Shown: positions 15,342-23,611 of the stretch, piece after piece | How the letters are laid out: every line of letters starts with the position of its first letter | Position numbering within the stretch: position 1 is the first letter of the stretch | Source: Desulfobacterales bacterium | GTDB lineage: Bacteria; Desulfobacterota; Desulfobacteria; Desulfobacterales; Desulfolunaceae | NCBI GenBank assembly: GCA_022360815.1 | Contig: JAKSCC010000293.1 | Coordinates: 1 to 37,072 of the forward strand | Length of the DNA stretch: 37,072 nucleotides | Direction of reading: 5' to 3' | The notes under the pieces: generated by a model | What the model saw: the letters and a program-made list of their open reading frames with translations, nothing else | What the model was told of the DNA's origin: nothing | The model's database searches: none | Made by a program: the position numbers and the translations under genes

Positions 15342-16517
15342 GTGACGGCTTTATCTCCCAAAAGAGGTTTCGAACGTTTCAAAGAACGACCGTGTCGTGG
15401 CTGCGGGCGTTGTGTGAGGGCGTGCGCCTTTCTTTCAGAGTATGGAACCCCAAAAGAGATTCTGGAACTTGGCGAAAAAGAGCCAGAAAAGCTTTTGCGG
15501 ATAGCCTATCATTGCTCTCTTTGTGGCCTCTGTACAGCCATATGCAAAGATGGATGCGATCCACCCCGTGATTTTTTGAATCTGCGCCGAAATGCTGTGG
15601 TTGCAGAGAACGCCGATCTTACCCCGTACAAAGCGGTCCTCTCTTATGAGGCGTTGGGCGTTTCACGGCCTTTTACCTGGGCCCATCTGCCGTCGGGGTG
15701 CCGAACTCTCTTTTTTCCAGGATGCGGAATCTCAGGCACCCGTCCAGAGAAAGTGATTGCGATTTGGAACTATTTGAGAAAGGGAGAGCCATCTACGGGA
15801 ATTGTGTTGGACTGCTGCACCAAACCTTCACACGACCTGGGACGTCAGGAGGTTTTTGAAAGAGCCTTTGGTGAACTTTACTCCTGGATTATAAAGATGG
15901 CGATTGAAAAGATCGTGGTGGCTTGCCCCAATTGTTTCAAGGTGTTTTCCCAATATGGTACTGGCCTTGAGGTGGTCTCCATCTATGAGATCATGGCCGA
16001 AGATCACGAGGTAAAGCCGATGCAAATGGATGGATCTCGGTACCTTCACCACCCGTGTGCCACACGGTTTGAAGCCGAAGTCCAGAAAGCGGCGGCTGCC
16101 CTTCTGGCTCGAAGCGGCGCCTCTTTAAATCCTGGGGCACAAAAGGGAAAGCAGACCCTTTGTTGCGGCGAAGGGGGGGCGGTGGAAGCGGTTTGCGCCA
16201 ATTATCCTCACGCCTGGCGCAAAGCGATTGCTCTGCGAAAAAAAGAGCAGGAGGCCATCACGTATTGCAGTGGGTGTGCATCGCGTGTGGGGTCGAGCGA
16301 CGGGCCGTCGCATATTCTTGATCTTTATTTCAACAAAGAGTCCAGGGATGCTCGTTCAAGCCGATGGCCGATGACTTATGTAAACCGTCTGATACTTAAG
16401 CGCCGAGTGAAGAAATTGAGTGAAGTGGCTGTTACACGTCAGAGGCATGTGGTGATGGGCAAGACGCTGTGGCAAAGGATCGTGGGATGGATTCTGGACA
16501 GAAGAAACCCCTCGTGA
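15342..16517 (+). CDS. Fe-S oxidoreductase with ferredoxin and CCG domains (HdrD/GlpC-like)
   Basis: Cytosolic electron-transfer protein. An N-terminal ferredoxin-like domain has CRGCGRCVRAC and CSLCGLCTAIC, enough for two [4Fe-4S] clusters. Next come two cysteine-rich CCG-like domains: FFPGCGISG with LDCCTKPSHDLG and VACPNC, then HHPCATRF with TLCCGEGGAVE and YCSGC. The plan is that of HdrD, GlpC and the DsrK/TmcB group, which pass electrons to or from thiol/disulfide or quinone partners. The partner is unknown. The open frame starts at ATG 15258 without a ribosome-binding site. GTG 15342 (391 aa) lies downstream of the predicted promoter and leaves all domains intact, so I prefer it; the longer form adds 28 residues. 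It is divergent from an OYE-type reductase, which might be a redox partner. Confidence 0.85.
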   Translation: MTALSPKRGFERFKERPCRGCGRCVRACAFLSEYGTPKEILELGEKEPEKLLRIAYHCSLCGLCTAICKDGCDPPRDFLNLRRNAVVAENADLTPYKAVLSYEALGVSRPFTWAHLPSGCRTLFFPGCGISGTRPEKVIAIWNYLRKGEPSTGIVLDCCTKPSHDLGRQEVFERAFGELYSWIIKMAIEKIVVACPNCFKVFSQYGTGLEVVSIYEIMAEDHEVKPMQMDGSRYLHHPCATRFEAEVQKAAAALLARSGASLNPGAQKGKQTLCCGEGGAVEAVCANYPHAWRKAIALRKKEQEAITYCSGCASRVGSSDGPSHILDLYFNKESRDARSSRWPMTYVNRLILKRRVKKLSEVAVTRQRHVVMGKTLWQRIVGWILDRRNPS

Positions 16518-16617
16518 TGATTTGCGATTTCTTCACTCTTTCGTTATGGTTTAGAAGGCCCTATTAAAACATCTATTCCCCCATAAATCTGTGCATAAAG
16601 GCTTCTGTCTTAAGCTT

Positions 16618-17823
16618 ATGAAGCGCATCGTCATTTTTCTTTACGGTGTGGTGCTCTTTTACACGACCCTTTGGTTGCCCATGGCCGCTTTGGTGGTCTC
16701 TCCGTCTTGGTATGAGGTGGGGTGCCGGTGGCATGGGCGGTGCGTGCTCCTGGATGAAGGGCAAGCCCCCAGAGCCATATCGGAGCTCACCTCTTTTTTT
16801 CTTCACAAAAAAGAACTTGCTGATCCTGGCTGGACCCTTAAGGAGAAGCAGCACCTGAAAGAGGCTCGCCTGCGTATGGATATTGCGACCCTCCTCGCTG
16901 CTTTGGCTTTGATTTTTCTTTTTTGGATGGGAAAAAAGTCTGTGGTGAGAAAAGGAGCTAGGGTCAGCTTTTCTCTTCTTTTGGCAGTGGGCGCCCTTCT
17001 TCCCTTTTTTGCCTATTTTTGGCGACACATTTTTCATCCCACTCTTTTTTCAAATCGGTTGTGGCTCAATACCCCTGCCGACCTTTCGTTTTATCTGATG
17101 CCGCGCAGCTTTTTTTTCTGGACGGTGGTGGCGGGCCTTGGCGTATCCTTTTGTTTGAATTTTCTGGTCTGGTTTCTGGCCGGACGCATCCTCAGAGACG
17201 AGGTGCAGGAAGAGACCCTTAAACAAGGAGGCATTATGAAGAAAGTGGCTCTGGTTTCTTTGGGACTAATTTTGGGGATTTTGGCCAGCCAGGGGTATCG
17301 ATGGTGGCGTTCTTCAGGCGAGACAAGGCGCTTGGAAACATTTGAGACGCAACAGGTTGTCTCGAAAAAGTATGAGAGGAACAAGTCCCATAAAATTGGG
17401 CTGTTGGGCTACAAAGAGGGCGAGACCTTATCGAAAAGAGAAAAACGGTTCTCTCCAGACCTTGAGGCAATGCGCAAAGCACTTCCTGGAAATCAAGCGA
17501 TACCGGCTGTGGATGAGAATGAAAAGTGGATTCGAAAGGAGGCCGATAAAGCCCGAAGGGAGCTCTATGGCCGCATCAGTTCCAATGTGGCCACAGATGA
17601 GGAAGTGAACGCTTATTATTATGAGCAGGAGACTCTGGCACAAGACAGCATTGCCATGCTCAAGTGGATTTTGGATAACCACTCCCATGAGATGGGCAAA
17701 GACGATTTGGCACGGCATACTTTTCTTCTGGAGCAGTTCAAGAAACGTCTTAAAGCCATTCCCGTGAGAAAAGAGCGTGCCATGACGCGCATTCGAAAAC
17801 ATCGCAGCAAAAGCCAAGGGTAA
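16618..17823 (+). CDS. Membrane protein, apparent in-frame fusion of a DUF1461-like protein and an unknown membrane-anchored protein
   Basis: Long frame of 401 residues (GTG 16591 would add 9). The first ~200 residues have a signal-anchor-like helix and further hydrophobic stretches (FLYGVVLFYTTLWLPMAALVV; ATLLAALALIFLFW; FSLLLAVGALLPFFAYFW; FFFWTVVAGLGVSFCLNFLVWFL, each shown only in outline here) and resemble the DUF1461/TIGR01906 integral membrane family; this is a tentative match. At residue 207 an internal Met follows a perfect AAGGAGG site and begins a new signal-anchor helix (KKVALVSLGLILGILASQG), with a charged soluble domain of about 165 residues behind it. It looks like two adjacent genes whose intervening stop was lost. 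No known function for the C-terminal part. Confidence 0.7.
   Translation: MKRIVIFLYGVVLFYTTLWLPMAALVVSPSWYEVGCRWHGRCVLLDEGQAPRAISELTSFFLHKKELADPGWTLKEKQHLKEARLRMDIATLLAALALIFLFWMGKKSVVRKGARVSFSLLLAVGALLPFFAYFWRHIFHPTLFSNRLWLNTPADLSFYLMPRSFFFWTVVAGLGVSFCLNFLVWFLAGRILRDEVQEETLKQGGIMKKVALVSLGLILGILASQGYRWWRSSGETRRLETFETQQVVSKKYERNKSHKIGLLGYKEGETLSKREKRFSPDLEAMRKALPGNQAIPAVDENEKWIRKEADKARRELYGRISSNVATDEEVNAYYYEQETLAQDSIAMLKWILDNHSHEMGKDDLARHTFLLEQFKKRLKAIPVRKERAMTRIRKHRSKSQG
17236..17823 (+). CDS. Possible internal translation product: membrane-anchored protein of 195 aa
   Basis: ATG 17236 is in frame with the longer gene and preceded by AAGGAGG (17225-17231) at a spacing of 4, the best ribosome-binding site in this neighbourhood; the long gene itself has none visible. 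The product would be one N-terminal membrane helix (first ~22 residues) and a highly charged, mostly helical domain rich in Lys, Arg and Glu, ending in a basic tail. I do not recognise the family. It may be made separately in addition to the fused form, or the fusion may be new and this the original gene. Confidence 0.5.
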   Translation: MKKVALVSLGLILGILASQGYRWWRSSGETRRLETFETQQVVSKKYERNKSHKIGLLGYKEGETLSKREKRFSPDLEAMRKALPGNQAIPAVDENEKWIRKEADKARRELYGRISSNVATDEEVNAYYYEQETLAQDSIAMLKWILDNHSHEMGKDDLARHTFLLEQFKKRLKAIPVRKERAMTRIRKHRSKSQG

Positions 17824-17858
17824 AGAAAGAGCCAAACTTTAGGTGAGCAGCGATTTGG

Positions 17859-17901
17859 AAAAAAGAGAAGCCGGAAAAGGCAGAGTGCTTTTTCCGGCTT
17901 C
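17859..17901 (-). terminator. Terminator of the pectin-acetylesterase-like gene
   Basis: GAAGCCGGAAAA (17867-17878) pairs perfectly with TTTTCCGGCTTC (17890-17901), 12 bp with an 11-base loop. On the minus strand it is followed by TCTTTTTT. It may also stop transcription from the plus-strand gene, since the plus side has a weak GTTGTGTTT. Confidence 0.82.
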
Positions 17902-17926
17902 GTTGTGTTTGAATGGGGTAAAATCG

Positions 17927-19201
17927 TTACAAAGCGTCCATCAAAAGCTTAAGAAGATTCCAGAGAGGGTAGGGCCGGTCCAGCTCTTCCTGGCTGGGCT
18001 CCTCGTAGAAACGCATCTCATCCATGGTGTTGTCGCTGTCAATGAGCATGTTGGCATACTTGCCCACATCAAGGCTTGTTCCCGTGATGTCTGTATCGTC
18101 AAAAGAGAGAACACAGGTACAATGGCTTTCGTTAAAGGGCCGGTAGTAGGGGACAAAATAGCCCATATTGCCGTTTAAGGCGTAGAGGTTCTCATAGGCT
18201 TGAAGCAGGTGCCCCTGATCCACAGCCCACATGGCGTGAATTTCCTCTTTGGTGGGGGGCGGGTCGTAGAAACGCTCGTAAGAGTAGCCCGAGTAGTTGC
18301 GATCCATGGTGAACTGGGTGTGGGCGATTTTATCTTGGGGATACATAATAGAGAGCGCATCGCTTAGGGTACCGAAGTTGTTTTCATCAAAATCTTCGAT
18401 ATCGTCCCCGATCTGATTGATGACGTTTTCAACGTTCCAGGCCTCTTTGATCTTATTGTGAAGCGGGCCTGAAAAGCCGATCTCTTCTCCACCTTCATCC
18501 AAAGTGTAATAGATGGGTCCGGAGTCATTGAAGAGGATGGACTCTTTGACCCTGTCTCCCAACTCTTTGCGAATGAAATGGTAGTTGAGAATGGAGCCGG
18601 CACCCCCTGCGCTGCAGCCAGTGACCATGAGCTTGGGGATGTTTTTGAAGCGTTTTTTAAAGGGACCGTTTTTCATCCAGTCAAGAATACCCATGGTGTT
18701 TTTGAACCCATTGTGGTGCCAGGTGAGGGTCTTGGAGGGATCGTCGGGATCCACATAGGTTTTGGCGTTGTCGCCGATAAAGATGTCACCGGTGCAGTAG
18801 GGCACAAAAATGATGTTCCAACTTTGGGTGGCCACCCGCTCCCAAGGGTGCGCTCGAAAGATAAAGGGGCTCATGATGGCTGGAATGGAAAAGCCCTTCA
18901 TGTAGTCATCGGGAATACCATTGGGGTTGGCGGCCCCTTTGATTCCTTCCTGGCCGGAGCAGCTGGGATAGTCCCAACAGGCTCCTCCTCCTTCATAGTA
19001 GATCAGCCAGTTTTTGGAGGTGAGCGATGGGTTGACAAAGAATTTGTAGGCGCTTCCATTGCCGCAAACATAATCCCCTCCATCGCTGGACTCCAGTTGA
19101 ACGGTGTTCCATTGATAATACTTGATGTCGTCCTCACACCCCCCCAGTAGAAAAGGGAGGCACAAGGCCGCTGCGAGAAGCAGCAGGGTTCCTTGACGCA
19201 T
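17927..19201 (-). CDS. Pectin acetylesterase-family lipoprotein (PAE/Notum-like)
   Basis: Secreted lipoprotein of 424 residues. A signal peptide ends in the lipobox LLGGC (Cys about 22). The alpha/beta-hydrolase core follows the PAE family (CE13, Pfam PAE): IYYEGGGACWDYPSC (oxyanion region), FVPYCTGDIFIGD, and the nucleophile motif VTGCSAGGAGS with Ser in GCSAGG. Candidate acid/His residues lie in the C-terminal third. Family members remove acyl groups such as acetyl from polysaccharides, or palmitoleate from Wnt in animals. The substrate here is unknown and no other pectin genes are nearby. It is a single-gene unit with its own terminator. Confidence 0.82.
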   Translation of the reverse strand: MRQGTLLLLAAALCLPFLLGGCEDDIKYYQWNTVQLESSDGGDYVCGNGSAYKFFVNPSLTSKNWLIYYEGGGACWDYPSCSGQEGIKGAANPNGIPDDYMKGFSIPAIMSPFIFRAHPWERVATQSWNIIFVPYCTGDIFIGDNAKTYVDPDDPSKTLTWHHNGFKNTMGILDWMKNGPFKKRFKNIPKLMVTGCSAGGAGSILNYHFIRKELGDRVKESILFNDSGPIYYTLDEGGEEIGFSGPLHNKIKEAWNVENVINQIGDDIEDFDENNFGTLSDALSIMYPQDKIAHTQFTMDRNYSGYSYERFYDPPPTKEEIHAMWAVDQGHLLQAYENLYALNGNMGYFVPYYRPFNESHCTCVLSFDDTDITGTSLDVGKYANMLIDSDNTMDEMRFYEEPSQEELDRPYPLWNLLKLLMDAL

Positions 19202-19236
19202 GGGTCTCTCCTCCTGAAAATGGGTTTTTCAAAAGT

Positions 19237-19347
19237 GATGACCCTGTAAAAAAGTCGATGCTTCGTCGCGACACCCAACACAGCACAGGATGAAACGATA
19301 GAAAGGCCTCCAGGTGTTGTGGGCAAACCATTTTTTACGGAGTCATC
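19237..19347. repeat. Spaced imperfect inverted repeat (MITE-like)
   Basis: GATGACCCTGTAAAAAA (19237-19253) is matched in inverse at 19331-19347 (TTTTTTACGGAGTCATC), 15 of 17 positions, enclosing 77 bases without a gene. The size and ends resemble a small non-autonomous element. No second copy was found in this window. Confidence 0.4.
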
Positions 19348-19368
19348 GAAAAATGTGCGCAGGCAAGA

Positions 19369-19396
19369 GCGTGGCTTTTTAATAAAAAAGCCACGC
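19369..19396. other. 12-bp hairpin
   Basis: GCGTGGCTTTTT (19369-19380) pairs perfectly with AAAAAGCCACGC (19385-19396) around the loop AATA. No T-tract follows the stem, but the T-rich inner half may act as a weak terminator in either direction, for example for the minus-strand methyltransferase gene whose stop is 140 bases upstream. Confidence 0.5.
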
Positions 19397-19535
19397 CAAA
19401 ACCGATGCAGGCAGAAGGGTAAGACACCATGTGAACGCAAGGGCCTGAAAAGAGAGATAAGGGTGGACCGGTATTTTTTAAACTCGATTCTATATCATAA
19501 ACGATGTTTCAGTAAAATATCAACATCAATTCAAT

Positions 19536-20267
19536 TCAGGTATTTGCTGGGAGGGTGATGGTGATGAACTCCGATTGGTACAGGGGGACTTGAGGATTTT
19601 TGAAATGGGGCGTCAGGCAGTCTGCCACACTCATGACCATGGGAGGTGGCACCATGTCTTCTATGGCGTGGGCGAGTCGAGCATAGAGGGGCCGGGTGGT
19701 TTCTGATGGCCGTACTGGCCGATAAAGATAGAGAAAGGTCACTTTGCCCAAGGGGGCCTCAAAGAGATCGCCTTGGTGCCAAGACATTTTGTTTTCGCTT
19801 AACCCCAGAATGCTTTGATAGCGTCTGCCCATGGCGATATGGCTTTGGGAGAGTTCCACTTGAAGGGTGTGACAGTGTGGTACGAGCATCTGAAGAATAA
19901 GTCCCTGAAGCCCGTTTCCGGCACCCAGGTCCACCATGCGGGTGGCAGGCGTTAAAAGGGTGGCAGCCATAAAAAGTGGGGTAAGGCCACCCGAAAGCCC
20001 ATGGAGGCCCTTTTGCTCTTCAAGGATCTTTTTTTCTTCCTGTGAATATCCAGATCCTGCAGTGTGAAGGGTGCGGTATAGTTCCAGAAGGGCGTACTCT
20101 CGCTCTTCGGTGTCGTTTTGGCTTCGAGCCTCTTCAAGGTGATTGGCCCAGTGTATTGCCTCAATAATATTTGCTTTGCGGGCCAGGGTGAGGAGGGTTT
20201 TTTCCACCACCAAGGCTGCCTTGAGGGTGTAGACACCCTTTTTCAGTTGGTGTTCAATCTCTTTCAT
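19536..20267 (-). CDS. SAM-dependent methyltransferase (class I fold)
   Basis: Cytosolic protein of 243 residues. It has an N-terminal helical part of about 100 residues and then a Rossmann-type methyltransferase core. Motif I is MVDLGAGNGLQG (about 112-123), followed by an acidic residue at the expected end of strand 2 (LQVELSQS) and a motif resembling post-I/II (WHQGDLFEAPLG). The lack of a clear NPPY or GxxxF signature leaves the target open. The domain plan looks like DOT1-like or small-protein methyltransferases with a helical N-terminus. It lies downstream of cydAB but behind a terminator, so it is probably a separate unit. Confidence 0.7.
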   Translation of the reverse strand: MKEIEHQLKKGVYTLKAALVVEKTLLTLARKANIIEAIHWANHLEEARSQNDTEEREYALLELYRTLHTAGSGYSQEEKKILEEQKGLHGLSGGLTPLFMAATLLTPATRMVDLGAGNGLQGLILQMLVPHCHTLQVELSQSHIAMGRRYQSILGLSENKMSWHQGDLFEAPLGKVTFLYLYRPVRPSETTRPLYARLAHAIEDMVPPPMVMSVADCLTPHFKNPQVPLYQSEFITITLPANT

Positions 20268-20327
20268 AAAAAGGGGCTATACCATGAAACATTGGCCTTG
20301 TAAAAAGCCGAAGCTATTCTGAAATAG

Positions 20328-20367
20328 AAACGCCGACACACCTCTTTTCGTGAGGGAGTCGGCGTTT
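20328..20367 (-). terminator. Terminator of the cyd operon
   Basis: AAACGCCGAC (20328-20337) pairs with GTCGGCGTTT (20358-20367), with an inner CCTC/GAGG pair. T-rich stretches follow on both strands (minus: TTTCTATTTC). It lies 25 bases after the cydB stop codon. Confidence 0.8.
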
Positions 20368-20392
20368 TATCCCACCCATGGTGAGGTTTCAA

Positions 20393-21412
20393 TCAGTGGG
20401 AGTAAAAGTCTTCTTCGGTGACTTTGTGACTGAAGACGCTGTAAGCCCACACCTGGTAGCCGATGACCAGAGGAATAAAGATCAGCACAACTGCCAGCAT
20501 GATCTTAAGGGTCAGGGGACTTGAGGATGCATTGAAGGCCGAAAGACTCCAGTCGTCACTGAGACTGGAGGGAAAGAGGTTGGGAAAGAGCCCAGCAATA
20601 CCGTAGAAGGTGGCTCCAAAAATGGTGGCACAGGAGGCGAACCACGCTTTGAAGAAGGCCTCTTTGGCCACATAAAAACGGATGGCCAGAAGGGCGGCCA
20701 CGGTGACGGCAATGATTATAAAAAGAGCGGGTTGTGCGAGGTAGTTGGCGTAGAGGCTGGTGGCAAACCAGCTGGCGCCAAGGAAGGTTACTGCCGCGAC
20801 AACCAGAACGGGCCAGAGTATTTTGGCGGTTCGTATGGTTCTGGCCTGGAGCTCTCCGTCTGTTTTGATGCAGAGCCACAGGGCCCCGTGCAGCGTAAAG
20901 AGGAGCACAAAGAGAACACCACCTGCAAGGCCGTAAGGGTTTAAGAGGGTGAAAAGATTTCCTTCATAAACGCCCTCTCCGTTGAAGGGGATTCCCATGA
21001 AGATGTTGGCAAAAGCCACACCAAAGAGTAAGGCTGGCGTAAAGCTGCCGATAAAGATGGTGGTGTCCCACACTCGAGTCCAGATGGGGCTGACGATTTG
21101 ATCGCGGAACTCAAAAGAGACCCCTCGAATGATCAGAGCAAAAAGAATCAGCATCAAGGGGGTGTAAAGAGAAGAGAACATCACCCCGTATACCGTGGGA
21201 AAGGCGGCAAAGGTTACACCTCCTGCCGTGAGAAGCCACACTTCGTTGCCATCCCACAAAGGGCCGATGGAGGCGATCATCTTTCGTTTATCGGTATCGT
21301 TTTTGGCAAGAAAGGGGTAAAGGGTCCCCACCCCGAAATCAAATCCATCGGTAATAAAAAAGATGGCCCAGAGAAGTCCCCAGAGAAAGAACCACGTTGA
21401 CTGCAAAACCAT
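20393..21412 (-). CDS. cydB: Cytochrome bd ubiquinol oxidase subunit II
   Basis: Polytopic membrane protein of 339 residues that pairs with CydA to reduce oxygen to water with quinol, giving oxygen protection in an anaerobe. The N-terminus has the family signature FITDGFDFGVGTLYPFL and then SIGPLWDGNEVWLLTAGGVTFAAFP. About eight to nine hydrophobic segments are present. It is slightly shorter than the E. coli subunit (379). The ATG follows GGGAGGATTTATAC. It is 60 bases after cydA in one operon. Whether the enzyme is a bd or a cyanide-insensitive type cannot be judged from subunit II. Confidence 0.95.
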   Translation of the reverse strand: MVLQSTWFFLWGLLWAIFFITDGFDFGVGTLYPFLAKNDTDKRKMIASIGPLWDGNEVWLLTAGGVTFAAFPTVYGVMFSSLYTPLMLILFALIIRGVSFEFRDQIVSPIWTRVWDTTIFIGSFTPALLFGVAFANIFMGIPFNGEGVYEGNLFTLLNPYGLAGGVLFVLLFTLHGALWLCIKTDGELQARTIRTAKILWPVLVVAAVTFLGASWFATSLYANYLAQPALFIIIAVTVAALLAIRFYVAKEAFFKAWFASCATIFGATFYGIAGLFPNLFPSSLSDDWSLSAFNASSSPLTLKIMLAVVLIFIPLVIGYQVWAYSVFSHKVTEEDFYSH

Positions 21413-21472
21413 GTATAAATCCTCCCTAAGTCGGTAAAGAGATCGAATGTTGTCAGGTGAAAACCGTTGAGG

Positions 21473-22783
21473 CTATGCAGAAGCGGCTTCAGGCCCTTTT
21501 TTCGCGTGCTTGATCATGAGCCAGAATCCCACAAAGCCCAGAAGTCCGTAGACCACTATAAAGCCGATCAGGCTTCCCAGAACCTGCGAAGAAGCTACCG
21601 GAGATGCCGCATCCGAGGTTTTCATCAGCCCGTAGACAATCCAAGGTTGCCTGCCTACTTCGGTGAGAACCCATCCGGCTTCAATGGTGAGAAGGGGAAG
21701 CGGGATGGCGAAAACCATGGCCGTCAGAAGCCTTTTGCTCTCGAGAAGTTTTTTCCGTTTCACAAAGGCCCAGATTATTAAGGCGATCATGAGGGTCGCA
21801 GAGCCGATCATGGTGCGGAATGAAAGGGCGGTGATCAAGACAGGAGGGCGTTCCTCTTTTGGAATATCATTTAAACCAACGATTTCGGCGTTGATGTCGT
21901 GCTTGCCCAAAAGGCTTAAGAGGCCAGGGATTTTTCCGAATTCAATGAGGTTGCCCCCATTTTTTTCATCGGGAATGGCGAAAATGAATGAAGGTGCCCG
22001 AGTGGTGGTTTCCCAGTGTGATTCCATGGCGGCCAGCTTGGCTGGCTGCTTTTCGGTGACGTTGATGCCGTGCATGTCGCCGGATATGGTGACCACAGCC
22101 GTGGAGATCACGCCGAAGATTAGGGCGAGTCTGAACGCGCGGGAGAAGAGTTCCACTTCGTTTTTTCTCAAAAGGTGCCAGGCGCTGATGCCCATCACCA
22201 CAAAAGCGCTGTACATGAAGGCGGCCGACAGGGTGTGCGAGATTTCAAGGAGGGCATATTTTTGTGTGATGACAGCCACGAAGTCGGTGAGTTCTGCACG
22301 GCCGTTTCGAAGGGTAAACCCGACGGGGTGCTGCATCCAGGCGTTGGCGATGAGAATCCAGACAGAGGAGAGGGAGCCTGCAATGGCGATAAGCCACATA
22401 ACAGTGGCGTGGGCTTTGGCTGAAAGTTTTTTCCAGCCAAAAATCCAGATGCCGATGAATGTGGACTCTAGAAAAAAAGCGGCGGTGGCCTCAATGGCCA
22501 GAAGAGATCCAAAGATATCGCCCACATACTCAGAGTAGCGAGACCAGTTGGTGCCAAACTGAAATTCCAGAGTGATGCCGGTTACCACCCCGAGCGCCAC
22601 GTTGATGAGAAAAATTTTTCCAAAAAATTTTGTCATGCGCAGCCAGGTTTCGTCTCCGGTTTTGGCATAGCGGGTCTCCATGATAGCCAGAAGCACCGAA
22701 AGGCCCAGGGTAAGGGGCACAAAAAGAAAGTGAAACATCGTTGCAGCAGCAAACTGCAGGCGAGAGAGTAGAACGACATCCAT
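21473..22783 (-). CDS. cydA: Cytochrome bd ubiquinol oxidase subunit I
   Basis: Haem-bearing catalytic subunit of 436 residues in the inner membrane. It begins LLSRLQFAAATMFHFLFVPLT, with the conserved His (haem b595 ligand region). It contains SGDMHGINVTEKQPAKLAAME (quinol-site region; shown as the family KxxPxKxAAxE pattern) and the diagnostic GRQPWIVYG near the C-terminus. The Q-loop is of the short type found outside Proteobacteria of the E. coli group. ATG 22783 follows AAGGAGGAATCC and was chosen over an earlier ATG at 22801 that precedes this site. It lies between a small zinc-ribbon gene upstream and cydB downstream. Confidence 0.95.
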   Translation of the reverse strand: MDVVLLSRLQFAAATMFHFLFVPLTLGLSVLLAIMETRYAKTGDETWLRMTKFFGKIFLINVALGVVTGITLEFQFGTNWSRYSEYVGDIFGSLLAIEATAAFFLESTFIGIWIFGWKKLSAKAHATVMWLIAIAGSLSSVWILIANAWMQHPVGFTLRNGRAELTDFVAVITQKYALLEISHTLSAAFMYSAFVVMGISAWHLLRKNEVELFSRAFRLALIFGVISTAVVTISGDMHGINVTEKQPAKLAAMESHWETTTRAPSFIFAIPDEKNGGNLIEFGKIPGLLSLLGKHDINAEIVGLNDIPKEERPPVLITALSFRTMIGSATLMIALIIWAFVKRKKLLESKRLLTAMVFAIPLPLLTIEAGWVLTEVGRQPWIVYGLMKTSDAASPVASSQVLGSLIGFIVVYGLLGFVGFWLMIKHAKKGPEAASA

Positions 22784-22878
22784 GGATTCCTCCTTAAACA
22801 TCCAGATTCAATATTCGAAATCATGAGGGGCAGCCCCTGACGCCTATCAAGGGTCTTTTTTTCTGGCTAAAAACCAGG

Positions 22879-23052
22879 TCAGGAGATCGCTCCTTTGATG
22901 TCGAGGGGCTCTTTGCACTGGGTGCAGAGATGGGTTTTTTCGACCTCATCGGAGAATATCTCGTTGGCGGTACCACACTTTTTACAGTGCACTTCAATGG
23001 GTTGAATGCTTTTGAACGGCTCGTGGCCGGGGCAGTGTTGCGTTGTGGTCAT
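22879..23052 (-). CDS. 57-residue zinc-ribbon protein at the head of the cyd operon
   Basis: A short gene with an excellent ribosome-binding site (AAGGAGGCCCC before ATG 23052). The product has CPGH near the N-terminus, then CKKC (23-26) and CTQC (43-46), the four cysteines of a zinc ribbon or rubredoxin-like knuckle, with charged segments between and no membrane helix. It ends about 95 bases before cydA on the same strand, so it is likely cotranscribed. Function unknown. It could be a metallochaperone, a redox-sensitive assembly factor or a small regulator for cytochrome bd. Confidence 0.75.
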   Translation of the reverse strand: MTTTQHCPGHEPFKSIQPIEVHCKKCGTANEIFSDEVEKTHLCTQCKEPLDIKGAIS

Positions 23053-23611
23053 GGGGCCTCCTTATAGACAGTGTTGTTGTAAGATAAAGCGGCTTGCGTG
23101 AACCATCAGGCAGTGTGCCAGTTGCTCCCGTTGCGTGATGCAATCAAGAGGGGCGAGCAATTCATAATAGTTGGGTGAAACATGGCCGGGAACCGGTTGC
23201 AGGGTATACCAGCAAAACATATGCCAGAATCAGATACGGGATGGGAAGGCGTCTCGCTATTCAGGGTGGATTCGTTTTAGATACAGGGAAATTCCCGCCT
23301 GATAGATGAAATCATACTGGTTTCTTTGGAGGTGTGCAAAGGGAAAGTCAAAGGTGAATGTGGAAGGGAGTCAATGGCACAAAGAAGGCCTTTATTTTTT
23401 GATATATATTGGAATATCTTACCTTTTTCCCTGTTTTGATGGGGTGGTGTCTGGAGACGCAACTGTCTCAAATGGATGTGAGACAAAAACAGATAACTTG
23501 GTTGTTGTCTTTGTAAGTCTATTTAAATCAAAATGTTAAAGCTTGTAATAAGAAGTAAAGTGAGTTTTTTTTCTGTGATGTATAGGCACAGAAGGAGGGA
23601 CAAGGGGTTTC

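Larger units (their letters stand above)
19202..19535. other. Intergenic region with two dyads, no gene seen
   Basis: Holds the promoter side of the lipoprotein gene and the 3' side of the methyltransferase gene. Besides the dyads listed separately it has an AT-rich stretch near 19480-19530. I see no supported open frame. Confidence 0.4.

Noticed and set aside
21663-22538. Long antisense frame of 291 codons inside cydA
   Set aside because: Mirrors the codon bias of cydA on the other strand. The product is Ser/Arg/Met-rich with no family features. A similar antisense frame of 194 codons lies in the first BCCT gene (5626-6210).
23375-23390. TGGCACAAAGAAGGCC as a sigma-54 promoter
   Set aside because: GG and GC spacing is right but the -12 element lacks the T residues, and no gene follows at a suitable distance.
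23277-23539. Overlapping 69- and 77-codon frames in the long intergenic region
   Set aside because: No ribosome-binding sites, no recognisable domain, and AT-rich low-complexity context.
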